Positions 5,410 through 6,116 of a stretch of 6,116 bases of DNA are shown piece after piece (the first letter of the stretch is position 1; the number at the start of each line of letters is the position of its first letter). The DNA is from Verrucomicrobiia bacterium (GTDB lineage Bacteria > Verrucomicrobiota > Verrucomicrobiia > Opitutales > Opitutaceae), in the NCBI GenBank assembly GCA_030424825.1, contig JAUHWE010000309.1, forward strand, positions 1 to 6,116. Direction: 5' to 3'. The notes under the pieces were generated by a model. The model was given only the letters and a program-made list of their open reading frames with translations. It did no database searches and was not told where the DNA came from. A program made the position numbers and the translations under genes.

Positions 5410-6116
5410 CTAGTCTCCGAATCCTGTCAGAACCGTTTTTCCAATCGCCGTACCTGACTCTTGCAGCGCATGTGCCTTAATCAGGTTCTCCGCGTTAATG
5501 ACTCCGAGATCCCTCTGCTTAGTCGTTACGAACAGGCCCTGATCCACGCCTTGGGCCACTTTCGCCAGCAGCTTGTGCTGTTCGATCAGGTCAGGCGTTT
5601 GAAAGAGGTGCCGCGTAAACATCAGTTCCCAGTGGATACTGATGCTCTTTGTTTTGAATGGTTTGATATCCAGCGTCTCTGGGTCATCGATCACGCCCAT
5701 GTGACCTTGAGGCGCGAGCAGCTTTTCAATTTCTGCTAAGTGCTGGCCTGTTTGAGTAAGACTGGCAACGTAGTCCGCGCTTTCAAACTCTGTCCGTAGC
5801 AATTCTTCGCTCAATGGATTTCTGTGATTGATCACCGCATCGGCTCCCATTTTCTTGACCCAGGCAATCGTATCGGGACGGGACGCTGTCACGACCACAT
5901 TGAGCTGAGTCAGCTTCTTTGCCAACTGTATCATAATTGATCCTACACCGCCTGCACCGCCGATCACCAGCAGGGTGCCTTGAGAGTCGGCATTAATCTT
6001 GAACCGGTCAAAGAGCATCTCCCAAGCCGTGATAGAGGTGAGCGGAAGCGCCGCCGCATCGGAAAAGCCAAGGGACTCCGGCATGCGTGACACCACCCGT
6101 TCGTCAACCAAATGAT
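5410..6116 (-). CDS. Quinone oxidoreductase / zinc-type alcohol dehydrogenase family protein (MDR superfamily), 5' end outside window
   Basis: The visible 234 residues are the C-terminal part of a medium-chain dehydrogenase/reductase, usually about 335-340 aa, so roughly 100 N-terminal residues are missing. The fragment opens with H-L-V-D-E-R-V-V and A-A-A-L-P-L-T-S-I-T-A-W (20-31), typical of the 'zinc-binding alcohol dehydrogenase family' branch near quinone oxidoreductases. The Rossmann nucleotide-binding motif GGAGGVGS is at fragment residues 52-59, and T-A-S-R-P (76-80) lies at the end of the second strand, where NADP(H) preference is set. The last residues A-I-G-K-T-V-L-T form the usual C-terminal strand. 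It is expected to be a cytoplasmic NADPH-dependent reductase of an aldehyde, enone or quinone; the substrate is not deducible. A TTG at 6111 is internal, not a start, because the frame and homology continue to the window edge. First gene of a possible operon with the small ORF and NHL gene. Confidence 0.9.
   Translation of the reverse strand, partial: HLVDERVVSRMPESLGFSDAAALPLTSITAWEMLFDRFKINADSQGTLLVIGGAGGVGSIMIQLAKKLTQLNVVVTASRPDTIAWVKKMGADAVINHRNPLSEELLRTEFESADYVASLTQTGQHLAEIEKLLAPQGHMGVIDDPETLDIKPFKTKSISIHWELMFTRHLFQTPDLIEQHKLLAKVAQGVDQGLFVTTKQRDLGVINAENLIKAHALQESGTAIGKTVLTGFGD

Overview
The window looks like accessory carbohydrate-metabolism DNA from a Gram-negative bacterium of the Planctomycetota–Verrucomicrobiota–Lentisphaerota group. 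A marine Verrucomicrobiota relative of the Opitutales/Puniceicoccales would fit best. This is inferred from gene content (an exported type I sulfatase, a Tat-exported xylose-isomerase-like TIM barrel, a secreted NHL propeller), weak Shine-Dalgarno signals and palindromic repeats. No rRNA or other marker gene is present to prove it. I saw no tRNA, rRNA, CRISPR array, intact transposase or phage gene.

Layout. 1-973 (minus): an aldose 1-epimerase-like protein with a signal peptide, running off the left edge close to its C-terminus. 947-1023: a two-unit palindromic repeat (REP/BIME-like) covering the 5' end of that gene. 1081-2517 (minus): a complete type I sulfatase, upstream of the epimerase and probably co-transcribed with it. 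2518-3011: a 494-bp divergent intergenic region with a likely sulfatase promoter, a 187-bp MITE-like element with terminal inverted repeats and a putative target duplication, a REP pair nested inside it, a further REP pair, and a dyad just upstream of the next gene. 3012-4142 (plus): a sugar phosphate isomerase/epimerase-type TIM barrel with a twin-arginine signal. 4134-4155: a weak terminator in the short convergent gap. 4192-5220 (minus): a secreted NHL/PAL-like beta-propeller. 5229-5366 (minus): a 45-aa hydrophobic small ORF packed directly upstream of the propeller gene. 5410-6116 (minus): the C-terminal two thirds of a quinone oxidoreductase/zinc-type alcohol dehydrogenase family protein, cut by the right edge.

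How it may work together. Four of the five larger proteins carry export signals. The sulfatase would remove sulfate esters from a sugar outside the cytoplasm, the epimerase would interconvert anomers of a released sugar, and the TIM barrel would isomerise, epimerise or cleave a sugar. The propeller has an unknown binding or lyase role. This reads as a small extracytoplasmic sulfated-glycan module, but no glycoside hydrolase, polysaccharide lyase or TonB/SusCD transporter lies in the window, so the substrate cannot be named.

The most unusual content is not a protein. Three pairs of hairpins with GTAG feet point to a RAYT-type REP system elsewhere in the genome. One pair forms the start region of the epimerase gene, and another has apparently inserted into the MITE-like element.
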